Assembly (NCBI GenBank): GCA_934591725.1
Contig: CAKTPR010000114.1
Location: forward strand, 1 to 5,587
From: an uncultured Oscillospiraceae bacterium
GTDB taxonomy: Bacteria; Bacillota; Clostridia; Oscillospirales; Oscillospiraceae
Reading direction: 5' to 3'
DNA length: 5,587 nucleotides
Shown here: positions 5,586-5,587 of the stretch, one piece after another
How the letters are laid out: each line of letters begins with the position of its first letter
How positions within the stretch are numbered: the stretch's first letter is position 1
The notes under the pieces: model-generated
Seen by the model: the letters and a program-made list of their open reading frames with translations, nothing else
Database searches by the model: none
What the model was told of the DNA's origin: nothing
Made by a program: the position numbers and the translations under genes

Positions 5586-5587
5586 AA

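Overview
The window looks like chromosomal DNA from a Gram-positive Clostridia-type bacterium, probably a gut Oscillospiraceae or Ruminococcaceae relative. This is an inference from the parA-parB-serS gene order, the exact Firmicutes-type parS palindromes, the strong AGGAGG-type ribosome binding sites, the DUF1700/HAAS-type protein and a palindromic repeat that resembles one scattered through gut Clostridia genomes. ParB, ParA and clustered parS sites are normally found near the replication origin, so this is likely an origin-proximal region. No origin is visible in the window itself.

Minus strand, positions 1-2310: a compact segregation operon reads right to left as parA (1462-2220), parB (584-1453) and serS (from 564 and running off the left edge). 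It has a clear extended -10 promoter at 2264-2292. Three parS sites (2293-2308, 2340-2355, 2379-2394) lie just upstream, and the nearest touches the -35 box. ParB bound there could therefore both load onto the chromosome and repress its own operon.

Positions 2400-2570: no gene. This stretch holds a weak interrupted hairpin, a two-hairpin repeat (2451-2500) and a rho-independent terminator for the gene to its right.

Minus strand, 2570-4006: proS, a prolyl-tRNA synthetase of the archaeal/eukaryotic-like type with a C-terminal zinc domain and terminal tyrosine. Its promoter has a consensus -35, and a near-palindromic GC block fills the spacer.

Plus strand, 4157-5585: a divergent promoter drives two overlapping genes. 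The first encodes a protein with an N-terminal HAAS/DUF1700-like helical domain, a long acidic Glu/Ala-rich linker and a C-terminal bundle of membrane helices. It appears to start at an ATT codon. The second encodes a 63-residue single-pass membrane protein. This pair is the least characterised part of the window and the best candidate for an undescribed membrane module.

The window therefore combines chromosome segregation (ParABS), two aminoacyl-tRNA synthetases (Ser and Pro) and a divergent membrane-protein pair of unknown function.
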